Assembly: GCA_025210775.1 (NCBI GenBank)
Contig: JAOARB010000006.1
Coordinates: forward strand, 1 to 64,000
Length of the DNA stretch: 64,000 bases
Direction: 5' to 3'
Origin: Prolixibacteraceae bacterium
GTDB taxonomy: Bacteria > Bacteroidota > Bacteroidia > Bacteroidales > Prolixibacteraceae
Positions 1-7,557 of this stretch are shown here, one piece after another. Within the stretch, counting starts at the first letter, position 1. Each line of letters begins with the position of its first letter. A program made the translations under genes and the position numbers. The notes beneath the pieces were generated by a model. The model was given only the letters and a program-made list of their open reading frames with translations. It did not search any database and was not told the origin of the DNA.

Positions 1-516
1 ATTCGTTAGTAATAAATAATTAGGCACATACCTTTGAGGCCGAACAATATAAATAAAATCTTTCAGGTCTTTTCTAAATATTACTTCACTAAAAGGCATG
101 GTAACATTTTTCATCCATAACCATCCAGGAAAAGTTATCGTTCCATCTAATCGATTTAAGATAAACTCTTTTTTTGCTGTAAAATAGTATATAAAACACA
201 GTAGTATAAAAATAATCATTAGGGCATCTATAAATAATCCCAATAGACTAAAATCATCTCCTCCATAAGGTAAATGACTAAACATTAGAAAAAACACAAA
301 TGCTATTGAACCATTTACAAGCGCACTTATACAAGAGTCATGTTGACTATAATATTTTTGATCTACATAAAGTATATATTTGGGGCCTAATGATTCTTGA
401 TTTACCCAAAAAGGCGACTTATGAATATAATGATTCAACCACATACAGTTCCATTCAGATTTCTTTGAATAAGTATGATGGGTAATGGGTCTATACCATT
501 GATGATTCAGTTCCAT
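1..516 (-). CDS. Small membrane protein, likely immunity protein (partial at window edge)
   Basis: An open frame of 172 codons begins with ATG at 516 and runs without a stop to base 1, so the gene continues outside the window. The start overlaps the end of the upstream toxin gene by 10 bases, which implies translational coupling. The predicted protein begins MELNHQWYRPIT. It has two adjacent hydrophobic stretches, at about residues 70-82 and 92-110, separated by a short acidic loop, then a soluble part. I recognise no family. Its position directly after a PAAR/VasX-like toxin, the coupling and the membrane location fit an immunity protein against a membrane-acting toxin. That role is inference; it could instead be an accessory protein. 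Confidence 0.7.
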   Translation of the reverse strand, partial: MELNHQWYRPITHHTYSKKSEWNCMWLNHYIHKSPFWVNQESLGPKYILYVDQKYYSQHDSCISALVNGSIAFVFFLMFSHLPYGGDDFSLLGLFIDALMIIFILLCFIYYFTAKKEFILNRLDGTITFPGWLWMKNVTMPFSEVIFRKDLKDFIYIVRPQRYVPNYLLLTN

Positions 517-3500
517 GAGCTTGCTTGTTTTAATTTATTTAATGGCAATATTTTTACTTTTTGTATTTGATCGGGTTCTAGCATAAATGTAGTTATCCCT
601 AACACAGATTCACCAACTTTAAATTTTACACCTAAATGTCTTGTTTCGTTATTTAAACGTAGAGGAAAATCTGGAGCATCTTTATTGAACACATTTAGAG
701 CAAATAATATCTCGCTACATATTGATATTATACTTCTTAATTGTTCTGGAATGTCAAATTTATACTTAATATGAAAAGGATCATTGTCTTCAATAGTCAT
801 CATAACAAAAGCCTTATTTTCCCCTGATATAAGATCTACAGCTTTCCCATTTTCTATTCCCAAAGGATAAAGAAAAAGCTTCATATTCTTTATAAAATCA
901 CTGTTACTATCAACAAACTGAAAAAAAGTCATTTCAATGGTAAATGAATAATATTTCTTTTTTATTTGAACAGTTCTTATAAAATTACCACTAGGACAAT
1001 AACCAATGTTGTAAGGAGTTATTTTAGTGTCTGACACTAATGATTTAAAGCTAATCGTTGGACAAACTATCGTATCATATAAGATTGTTAAGGCATTAAC
1101 AGGAAGCATATAATTTTCTTGGCTTTCATCCTCTCGGACTTTTTCTTTGCCTCTTTCAATTAACATTCGAGAATAATCTACTGGAAAGAGTTTCTGACTA
1201 TTAGCAAAACTTTCATGATCACTTAATATATAATGTTTAAAATAGAACTCTAAATCACTATCCTTTAAAATTGTCCCAAGAATATAAAAAGCAGTGCCTA
1301 ACAAAGCTGGAACCCAACCTATAGGACCTGTGATAATACAAGCTTCCCAAATAGAAGTAATAAGAGTAGTTGCAAAAGTCGTTGAGAAAAACAAACCGGC
1401 CAATCCATTGGCAATTCCTGCATCTATATCGTAATTAGTAAAACATACTTTAGAATCATATATTGAAAGTCCAGCAGTCACGCCAGCACCTATAACCCCA
1501 AAGGATTTATTTAATACTTTGAAAACGAGACAAGCGTTTGATGTAGATGCAACTGTGGCGGTAGATGCAACTGTAGCTGTGGAGCCAATAGTGACACCAG
1601 ATTCTAAACAAGACAAAATAATACTTGTAACAGCCTCTGATAGATCGCATCCTATTCCAATAGCATTCCACTTTGATTTACTATCACGATTTTTTAAATA
1701 ATCATCTAATGCAATAGTAAAGTTAAAGACCTGCAATCCTGCAATGATTCCCTTAAATGCTTTACTATCTAATAGATGCTTTGCTTTTATATTTTTTTTA
1801 TTAATAGTCAAATCTTTACTTGTAATTTTTTCTCCCTCAATAGGAAGTTCTAATTCGATATGACTCTCGGAAATAATCGTTACATCTTTTTCGCCAATGA
1901 CAATAGATGTTGTATCATTTAATTTAAACCTTTTATTATTATTTATTTGATGGTAATCAAGCTTTAGGTTTTGATTCTTAAGTTTATAATCAATCTCTTT
2001 AAAACTTAATTTAAAGCAGGGCTTATTATTAACAAGCACATCCTTCGATAATTTATCAAAAATAAATTTCTGAGGTTTTGTATTTACCTTGTATAAATCT
2101 AAATGTTTATTAAAATGGTAATCGAAAATACGATTTTTAAAAACATCTAGACGACTTCTATAGACTCCTGCTAATTTATTACTAATATCTATTTTATTGA
2201 CATTATTTACATCTGTGATATTAAGCTTTCCTGATATAAGAGCATAAAGAGGTTCTAATCCTTTATAAGTAGGTGAATCACTCTTTAGTGAACTAGTAGG
2301 TTGATCAGGTTCTTGATCTGGATCAGTAATTTTATAAACAAAATTACGCCATTTTCCGATTTCTTTTGGAATATCTTTTGCAAGGAGAAAAGGTTTATCT
2401 AGGGTGTAAGGTTCAAAAAGTAATTCACTAACAGCCTCCAATAGAATACCTTTGCCTTTTAGTGTGTTATTAGGAGTATTATGAAGAAAATCTTCCAATT
2501 TAACTCTTAAATAGTCAGATGTTATAAACGTTCCATAGGCATCTATGATTTTATTTAACTCATCACGCATTTCTTTTCTTTCGTGTACTCCAAGAATCGC
2601 TTCCACTTTTGTTCTATCGGCACCGTATCCAATAATTCCTGATTCAGTATAGTTAGGTAAACTTTTTTTAAGCTTATTGAATTTATCCTTAAAGTCATAT
2701 GCAGAAGAGTAATTTATATTATTCTCATTTTCTTTGATCCATTTTTCTCTATATTTATCAAGAATTTTTAAATGTTTCTTATGTTCCTCAGGGAAATGGT
2801 TATCATTAGAATTCAATCCAGGCTTTCCTCCATCATACTTTACTGTATTTTTTACATCATCATAAACTATTTTATAAGTAGATAGAGCCAAAATGAATAA
2901 AGATTGATACTCTTTATCAATATGCTTGGGATGAGAAGATTTATTTTCATACCTTTCTTTCACTTGATTTATAGACTCCCCAGTTTGTAATGCATCAATA
3001 AAAGCCTTAAAATGAAATTTTTTCTCACGTAAATATTCACATATGTCACACATAGAAGATAAAGGGCATTGGAGGGTTACAAACATATCCTCTTTTATTG
3101 CTTCAGAGTCCTTTTCTTTATCTGAATTATGGTCTGCGGCAAGCTCTTGCCATTTAGGAATATGTAGTAACTTATTTATCTTATATTGCCCTCTTCCTGC
3201 ACTATACATTCGATCAAAAGGAACGATATCAGATGTAGTAGGCTCTTCATCAGAACGAAAACCTGTACATCTTATTTTGACCATGCTTTTACTTCGACGC
3301 TTCTCATCGTTACGAATAAGGTGATGATAGTCGATACTCCATTGAACTGGAGAATGAGCAACCCACAATTCTGTATTTGGCTTGAAAACTAGGTGTTTAA
3401 CAGATTGTTTTGAAGCTTCTCTTATATCAACCCACTTCTCCCAATAGACAGGATAATAATTCCCAGCATTGTCAATCTTGATTTCCCACCACATATCAGG

Positions 3501-3845
3501 ATCGTTTGCATCCATTAAATAAAGGTATCCCCCTAGAAGCGTAGTACGACCATAATAAAATCCATCAACAATAGGTGCTCCTTCAGGAAATAATTCTTCT
3601 GGTTGCTCCTCAATATCCCCAGTATGGTCAAATATATAATACTGTTTTTCAGGATCTTTCACTGCATCTCTAGGAAAAAGAGCATATCTAAAAAAATGAA
3701 GTTTAATCCCTGATCTGTGTACATCTAATCTAGGACTGCATTTCATTTTTGCACCTTTTAAATTGGCTTTAAATTTAAAAGAACCAACTTTTGTTTCGAA
3801 ATGTTTTTTTTGTCTCTGTGCCAGTGTTGGGCTATTACTCTCCAT
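507..3845 (-). CDS. VasX-like contractile-injection (T6SS-type) toxin
   Basis: About 1,112 residues. The N-terminal ~180 residues resemble the toxin VasX N-terminal region: GIKLHFFRYALF (about 47-58), then RTTLLGGYLYLMD (101-113) and ELWVAHSPVQWS (160-171), matching the family's arginine/glycine/tyrosine and 'aySp.W' signatures. A long polar middle follows. Residues ~730-862 are rich in Ala/Ser/Thr/Gly/Ile with several potential membrane helices, then a soluble C-terminus. VasX in Vibrio cholerae is a membrane-disrupting type VI effector; the same mode here is inferred. I chose the ATG at 3845; a GTG at 3848 lies in frame just before it. The PAAR gene ends 7 bases upstream and a membrane protein overlaps the 3' end, the classic spike-toxin-immunity order. 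No structural T6SS genes are in the window. Confidence 0.75.
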   Translation of the reverse strand: MESNSPTLAQRQKKHFETKVGSFKFKANLKGAKMKCSPRLDVHRSGIKLHFFRYALFPRDAVKDPEKQYYIFDHTGDIEEQPEELFPEGAPIVDGFYYGRTTLLGGYLYLMDANDPDMWWEIKIDNAGNYYPVYWEKWVDIREASKQSVKHLVFKPNTELWVAHSPVQWSIDYHHLIRNDEKRRSKSMVKIRCTGFRSDEEPTTSDIVPFDRMYSAGRGQYKINKLLHIPKWQELAADHNSDKEKDSEAIKEDMFVTLQCPLSSMCDICEYLREKKFHFKAFIDALQTGESINQVKERYENKSSHPKHIDKEYQSLFILALSTYKIVYDDVKNTVKYDGGKPGLNSNDNHFPEEHKKHLKILDKYREKWIKENENNINYSSAYDFKDKFNKLKKSLPNYTESGIIGYGADRTKVEAILGVHERKEMRDELNKIIDAYGTFITSDYLRVKLEDFLHNTPNNTLKGKGILLEAVSELLFEPYTLDKPFLLAKDIPKEIGKWRNFVYKITDPDQEPDQPTSSLKSDSPTYKGLEPLYALISGKLNITDVNNVNKIDISNKLAGVYRSRLDVFKNRIFDYHFNKHLDLYKVNTKPQKFIFDKLSKDVLVNNKPCFKLSFKEIDYKLKNQNLKLDYHQINNNKRFKLNDTTSIVIGEKDVTIISESHIELELPIEGEKITSKDLTINKKNIKAKHLLDSKAFKGIIAGLQVFNFTIALDDYLKNRDSKSKWNAIGIGCDLSEAVTSIILSCLESGVTIGSTATVASTATVASTSNACLVFKVLNKSFGVIGAGVTAGLSIYDSKVCFTNYDIDAGIANGLAGLFFSTTFATTLITSIWEACIITGPIGWVPALLGTAFYILGTILKDSDLEFYFKHYILSDHESFANSQKLFPVDYSRMLIERGKEKVREDESQENYMLPVNALTILYDTIVCPTISFKSLVSDTKITPYNIGYCPSGNFIRTVQIKKKYYSFTIEMTFFQFVDSNSDFIKNMKLFLYPLGIENGKAVDLISGENKAFVMMTIEDNDPFHIKYKFDIPEQLRSIISICSEILFALNVFNKDAPDFPLRLNNETRHLGVKFKVGESVLGITTFMLEPDQIQKVKILPLNKLKQASSWN
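1543..1578 (-). repeat. 18-bp in-frame tandem duplication within the toxin gene
   Basis: Two adjacent 18-base units (1543-1560 and 1561-1578) differ at only two positions. On the coding strand they encode a duplicated six-residue motif, giving STATVASTATVAST inside the hydrophobic region. The duplication lengthens a predicted membrane segment by about 1.7 helical turns. Confidence 0.85.
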
Positions 3846-3852
3846 CACTCAA

Positions 3853-4596
3853 TTATTTAGCAGTTTGCTTCTGACCTTGTTCTTCTATCTCCCACTCCAT
3901 TTCTACCTTATTGTCTTTTACAGTACCACTTAAAATGATAGAATTTTGTTCAGTTGTATTCTCATCCTGATCAAAGAGTTCTTGTTTCTCTATCTCAAAT
4001 GTAATTTCTTCACCTTCGTCAACATTTAGCACACTCGCACTTAATATTACTTTTTTAGTAACTAAAGAATCCTTGATAATTGTAGATTCCTTCCTCCAAT
4101 GTAGATTATAAAGGCTAGGTTCTCCATTCTTACTTTTAGCTTCTTCTAAAGTACGCTCTTGATTAGAATGAGCTGTTCTCAAACTTTCTAAATTCTTACT
4201 CCCAGTAATACCATCTTTAATTCTATTAGCTACAATTTCACGCTTTTTGATTACTGGCACTGGAATTTCTTTGAGAGGGACAAAAGCTTTAGTTGGCGAT
4301 TTAGAACCTATAATTACTGTTGGATCACCTTCTATAATAAATCCTCCATGTGCTGTTTTGCATCCAACGGTAGCAACTGGGACACCATTGATCAATACTG
4401 TAGGCTCTCCTTCTACGATAGTATCTGGAGCACCAGTACATACACAAGTGTCTCCCATTAAGGCTACAGGTTTACCATTTATAAATACATTAGATGATCC
4501 CGGACCAACAATGGGACCTCCAACATGAGGGGTTGTACCTGTTACCATTGGGCAAGCATGATTACTGCCTACTGTTGCAATTGGTTTTCCTGCCAT
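3853..4596 (-). CDS. PAAR-domain spike protein with C-terminal extension
   Basis: 247 residues. Residues 1-97 form a complete PAAR domain: HACP with zinc-ligand candidates His13 and Cys15, PHVGGPI (23-29), three repeats of 'V-x-I-N-G-x-P-V-A', and a final HGG...GDPTVIIG segment. PAAR proteins cap the VgrG (or eCIS) spike and carry effectors. A linker (~98-165) leads to a ~75-residue beta-rich, acidic domain whose pattern (ILSASVLNVDEGEEITFEIE ... SGTV...VEMEWEIE) recalls Ig-like modules attached to PAAR or other injected proteins; it may be the adaptor for the adjacent toxin. The toxin start is 7 bases downstream. The gene heads a minus-strand operon after a long intergenic region. Confidence 0.88.
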   Translation of the reverse strand: MAGKPIATVGSNHACPMVTGTTPHVGGPIVGPGSSNVFINGKPVALMGDTCVCTGAPDTIVEGEPTVLINGVPVATVGCKTAHGGFIIEGDPTVIIGSKSPTKAFVPLKEIPVPVIKKREIVANRIKDGITGSKNLESLRTAHSNQERTLEEAKSKNGEPSLYNLHWRKESTIIKDSLVTKKVILSASVLNVDEGEEITFEIEKQELFDQDENTTEQNSIILSGTVKDNKVEMEWEIEEQGQKQTAK

Positions 4597-4664
4597 AATC
4601 TTTACTTTCTTGTTGTTTAGAGATGATTTCTCTACTATCAGCTCTAATTTATATATTAGATATT

Positions 4665-4677
4665 TGATGCTAATGTA
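4665..4677 (-). promoter_or_regulatory. Putative -7 region upstream of the PAAR operon
   Basis: Read on the minus strand this is TACATTAGCATCA. Its first eight bases match the Bacteroidota -7 consensus TAnnTTTG at all but one position. The same 13 bases recur at 6732-6744, also upstream of a minus-strand gene, which suggests a functional site, either promoter or regulator target. No clear -33 TTG is found at the expected spacing. Confidence 0.35.
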
Positions 4678-5188
4678 CTATAAATAATTTTACAAATAAA
4701 CACTTTTAAACACATATTGAATAACATTTACAACTACAAAAACATACTATAAGCAGAACATTTGCTTGTCTTATTTTTAGCAGGCAAGAATATCGAGTTT
4801 GATAAATATTTGAATTGCAATTCCAAAACAGCAGCACAAACACTATAAATAAAACAGATAGACACACCCTTTGCTGTACAACACTGAATTAAATATCTGA
4901 ATAGCCTCATATAACAATTAACATTTGGATGGAAGATATTATTTCTGAACACTTATTTGGACAAAGGTTATTTAGTATAGATATTGACACAATATTGTAT
5001 ACGTTAAAAGTGGAGCTAGTCATAAAAGGAATATAACCTGAGAACATTTATATCCTCTAATTTTACGCTGTTATCAAATCATGCACAATAACATTTAAGA
5101 ACACACACATGATTGTGGGTTCACTTTTAAACATCGAATAAAGATCAAAATAAGGCGGATGAATCATAAAAAGTAGGGAGTGTTAACC

Positions 5189-5220
5189 TTTGTTTTTCTT
5201 TTAAATATTATCTACTATTG
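5189..5220 (+). promoter_or_regulatory. Bacteroidota-type promoter for the glycosyltransferase
   Basis: TTTG at 5189-5192, 20 bases, then TACTATTG at 5213-5220 (one mismatch to TAnnTTTG). The start codon is about 33 bases downstream. Confidence 0.6.
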
Positions 5221-5253
5221 TAAGTAAGTAGAATTTAATAATATCGATTGAAA

Positions 5254-6069
5254 ATGGATGTAGCTATTATCATAAGTACATACAACAAAGCTCATTTTCT
5301 GGAGCTTGTTTTTGTTGGTCTTTCCGTTCAGACTCATAAAAATTTCAAGTTATATATTGCTGATGATGGTTCATCTGACAATACACCTGAGATTATTGAG
5401 AATGCAAAGAAGCAATATGGTTTTAATATTGAGCATGTTTGGCATCCAGATAATGGTTTTCAAAAGACTCTCATCCTAAATAAAGCGATTAAGAGAGTAA
5501 AAGAACCATATGTGATCTTTTTAGATGGAGATGTGATACCTCAACCCACTTTTGTTGAGCTACATGCTCGTTATGCGAAAAAAGGAAGATATATCTCTAG
5601 TGGGGCATTACACTTAACGGAGCCTACTTCTAATGCGATAACCAAAAAAGATATCTTAGATGGCTCTATTTTCACTGCCTCTTGGTTAATAAAAAACGAT
5701 CTTCCAAAGAGTAAGAACCTATTGAAATTGAACAACTCTTATTGTGTTTCGAAACTATTAAATGCACTATTCTTTTTTAATGGTCCTACACTAAATGGTA
5801 ATAACAGTTCGGTATGGTTAAAAGACCTTGTTGCTGTAGGAGGATTGGACACACGCATGGGATATGGTGCGGAAGATAGGGAATTAGGAACAAGATTAGA
5901 AAATGCTGGAATCAAAGGGGTGCAGTTTCGTTATTTGATAACAGGGTTACACCTTTACCATACACGCCCATATAAAAACGAAGAGATTATTACAGCCAAT
6001 AGAAAGATCTGGGATAAAACAAAAAGAGAAAAGATTACAAAGACCCCTTATGGTCTTTCTGAGATATAG
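5254..6069 (+). CDS. Family 2 glycosyltransferase
   Basis: 271 residues from the ATG at 5254; a TTG two codons earlier could also serve. It has a GT-A fold: a nucleotide-sugar binding start (IIISTYN, 5-11), DDGSSDNT (37-44), the DxD metal site as DGD (91-93), and a C-terminal GYGAEDREL (203-211) typical of the galactosyltransferase-like C-terminal domain (Glyco_transf_7C). No transmembrane helix, so it is cytoplasmic or peripheral. It probably transfers a sugar to a surface glycan or lipid-linked acceptor; donor and acceptor cannot be told. It is monocistronic, with its own promoter and a strong terminator. Bacteroidota often scatter such genes outside glycan clusters. Confidence 0.85.
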   Translation: MDVAIIISTYNKAHFLELVFVGLSVQTHKNFKLYIADDGSSDNTPEIIENAKKQYGFNIEHVWHPDNGFQKTLILNKAIKRVKEPYVIFLDGDVIPQPTFVELHARYAKKGRYISSGALHLTEPTSNAITKKDILDGSIFTASWLIKNDLPKSKNLLKLNNSYCVSKLLNALFFFNGPTLNGNNSSVWLKDLVAVGGLDTRMGYGAEDRELGTRLENAGIKGVQFRYLITGLHLYHTRPYKNEEIITANRKIWDKTKREKITKTPYGLSEI

Positions 6070-6092
6070 ACTAAGAAATAGATCTTAGAATC

Positions 6093-6139
6093 AATGCAAT
6101 AGAGCGTTTGTTTACAAGCTTACTCTATTGCATTTTTTT
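6093..6139 (+). terminator. Rho-independent terminator of the glycosyltransferase gene
   Basis: A perfect 12-bp stem (6093-6104 with 6123-6134) followed by a run of seven T at 6133-6139. Confidence 0.9.
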
Positions 6140-6287
6140 ATCTTAAAGGGTGAATTGTCAAAAAAACTAAAAAAAACTACCAATTCCGTGAACTTAATTG
6201 AAACCCTATTGTTTTCTTTCTAAAAGTGAGACTAAATGAGTGTAGTTTAGGATTCATTATTTGAATTTGTTGGTTTTATTGTTCAGT

Positions 6288-6319
6288 AAAAAAGGACAGG
6301 TGGTGCTGTCCTTTTTTTT
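6288..6319 (-). terminator. Terminator of the small membrane protein gene
   Basis: 12-bp stem: six A plus GGACAG (6288-6299) against CTGTCC plus T-run (6306-6317), six-base loop. It overlaps the last bases of the stop codon at 6318-6320. Flanking A and T runs make it potentially bidirectional. Confidence 0.75.
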
Positions 6320-6701
6320 ATTTTTCAAATGCACCTTGCAATACATTGTAGTACATCATAAAGATGCAAATTGCAATTACAAAAGAGAAAAAGGCAATCC
6401 AACTATTGGTTTTCTGTTTTTTAAACTGAAAATAGAGATTCAAAGAGGCCAAAGCTCCAAGTAACATATTCCCCAAACACAAAACTTTCATTATTGCTCC
6501 AGTCTGGGTAGGCGAGGTAATCGTTCCAAAATCACCAAACAAAAGAGAAGCGATGGAGATCAATCCAGTCGTTACAAAAAGAATATTTCCAATCTTAGAG
6601 AACTTTATTTTTTTCTCTATAATTCCCCAAAAGAAACAAATAATCCCAATGAAAAGAGTCCATTGAGGAAGTGTTGCCATTAAATAAATATCTGTCTTCA
6701 T
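6318..6701 (-). CDS. Hypothetical four-helix membrane protein
   Basis: 127 residues with four predicted transmembrane helices (about 12-28, 37-55, 68-90 and 102-122) separated by short Lys-rich cytoplasmic loops. No motif or family that I recognise. The gene stands alone, convergent with the glycosyltransferase gene and divergent from the HAD phosphatase gene. The fourth hydrophobic segment is clear (WIAFFSFVIAICIFMMYY). Inner membrane location is inferred from the helices. Confidence 0.7.
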   Translation of the reverse strand: MKTDIYLMATLPQWTLFIGIICFFWGIIEKKIKFSKIGNILFVTTGLISIASLLFGDFGTITSPTQTGAIMKVLCLGNMLLGALASLNLYFQFKKQKTNSWIAFFSFVIAICIFMMYYNVLQGAFEK

Positions 6702-6731
6702 CTGAATATTGCGTATTACGTTTTAATCTTC

Positions 6732-6744
6732 TGATGCTAATGTA
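6732..6744 (-). promoter_or_regulatory. Putative -7 region of the small membrane protein gene
   Basis: The minus strand reads TACATTAGCATCA, identical over 13 bases to the site upstream of the PAAR operon (4665-4677) and placed 31 bases before the start codon. One mismatch to TAnnTTTG; no clear -33 element. Confidence 0.35.
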
Positions 6745-6788
6745 ATGTAAAATAAGTGGAGATACTAAAATTTAGAAGAAAGTTATCG

Positions 6789-6818
6789 TTTGGGTAAAGG
6801 TCATTTTTTGTAGTTTTG
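6789..6818 (+). promoter_or_regulatory. Promoter of the HAD phosphatase gene
   Basis: TTTG at 6789-6792, 18 bases, TAGTTTTG at 6811-6818 (perfect TAnnTTTG). ATG follows after 18 bases, so the leader is very short. Confidence 0.65.
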
Positions 6819-6836
6819 AATCTGTTTTAAAAAATA

Positions 6837-7481
6837 ATGACAAAAATGATGGAAAAAAAAATCACTATTGGGGAGGATATTAAAGGACTAATCTTTGATA
6901 TTGATGGAACAATTGCAGACTCTATGCCTGTTCACTTTTTGGTTTGGCAAATGGTAAGCAAGCGTTATGATATAAATTTCACAAAAGAAATATTTATAGA
7001 ATTAGCAGGAATTCCAGCATTCGAAACATGTGTAATTTTAAAAGAGCGATTTAATAAAGAATTGAATCCAACAACATATGCAGAAGAGAAAGAACAGGAA
7101 TATTTAAAAAATATGCATCTTATCCGTGGTGTAAAACCAGTAATGGATGTAATTGAAGAGTATAAAGGTAAACTTCCTATTGCATGTGGAACCGGAGGAG
7201 ATCGTTTTTCTGCATCTAAAGTATTAGACATTCTAGATCTAGGGTTTCTAAAAGATAAAATTGTTTGTGCTGAAGATGTATCCAATCATAAACCAGATCC
7301 TGAAACCTTTTTAAAAGCAGCAGAGCTTATCGGAGTTGAACCAAAAGATTGTTTGGTTTTCGAAGATGGGACATTAGGAATGGAAGCAGCTAGAAGTGCT
7401 GGAATGCAAGTAATCGATGTGACCAAATATTATCAAACAACTATAGGAGATAATACAGAATGGAGTTTAGAAGCTGAATAA
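6837..7481 (+). CDS. HAD-superfamily phosphatase (beta-phosphoglucomutase/YqaB-like)
   Basis: 214 residues. All four HAD motifs are present: DIDGT at 21-25 (nucleophile Asp21, acid/base Asp23), the motif II region GTGGDR near 118, the motif III lysine in HKPDPE near 151, and motif IV FEDG near 172. An alpha-helical C1 cap lies between motifs I and II (about 30-95). This pattern is that of small sugar-phosphate phosphatases and mutases such as YqaB (fructose-1-phosphatase) or beta-phosphoglucomutase. The cap lacks features that would let me fix the substrate. Cytoplasmic. The next gene begins 76 bases downstream without an obvious terminator between, so they may be co-transcribed. Confidence 0.85.
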   Translation: MTKMMEKKITIGEDIKGLIFDIDGTIADSMPVHFLVWQMVSKRYDINFTKEIFIELAGIPAFETCVILKERFNKELNPTTYAEEKEQEYLKNMHLIRGVKPVMDVIEEYKGKLPIACGTGGDRFSASKVLDILDLGFLKDKIVCAEDVSNHKPDPETFLKAAELIGVEPKDCLVFEDGTLGMEAARSAGMQVIDVTKYYQTTIGDNTEWSLEAE

Positions 7482-7557
7482 TTGCATACTAAACGTAACA
7501 ATCCTTTTGTAATATCGTCACAAGACAATTTAGTTAGTAATTAAAACCAATGAATGT

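Larger units (their letters stand above)
4597..5253. other. Intergenic region between divergent genes
   Basis: About 650 bases without a convincing gene. An open frame of 72 codons on the minus strand (4734-4952) has no recognisable sequence and is probably chance. The region holds the putative PAAR-operon promoter near 4670-4677 (minus), the glycosyltransferase promoter at 5189-5220 (plus), and three occurrences of the word CACTTTTAA in both orientations (near 4699, 5003 and 5121). Confidence 0.6.

Noticed and set aside
4247..4528. Plus-strand ORF opposite the PAAR domain
   Set aside because: A shadow of the PAAR repeats (Gly/Pro/Thr pattern mirrored); no start signals.
4734..4952. 72-codon minus-strand ORF in the toxin upstream region
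   Set aside because: No recognisable sequence, unusual Cys content, no promoter or context; likely chance in a gap.
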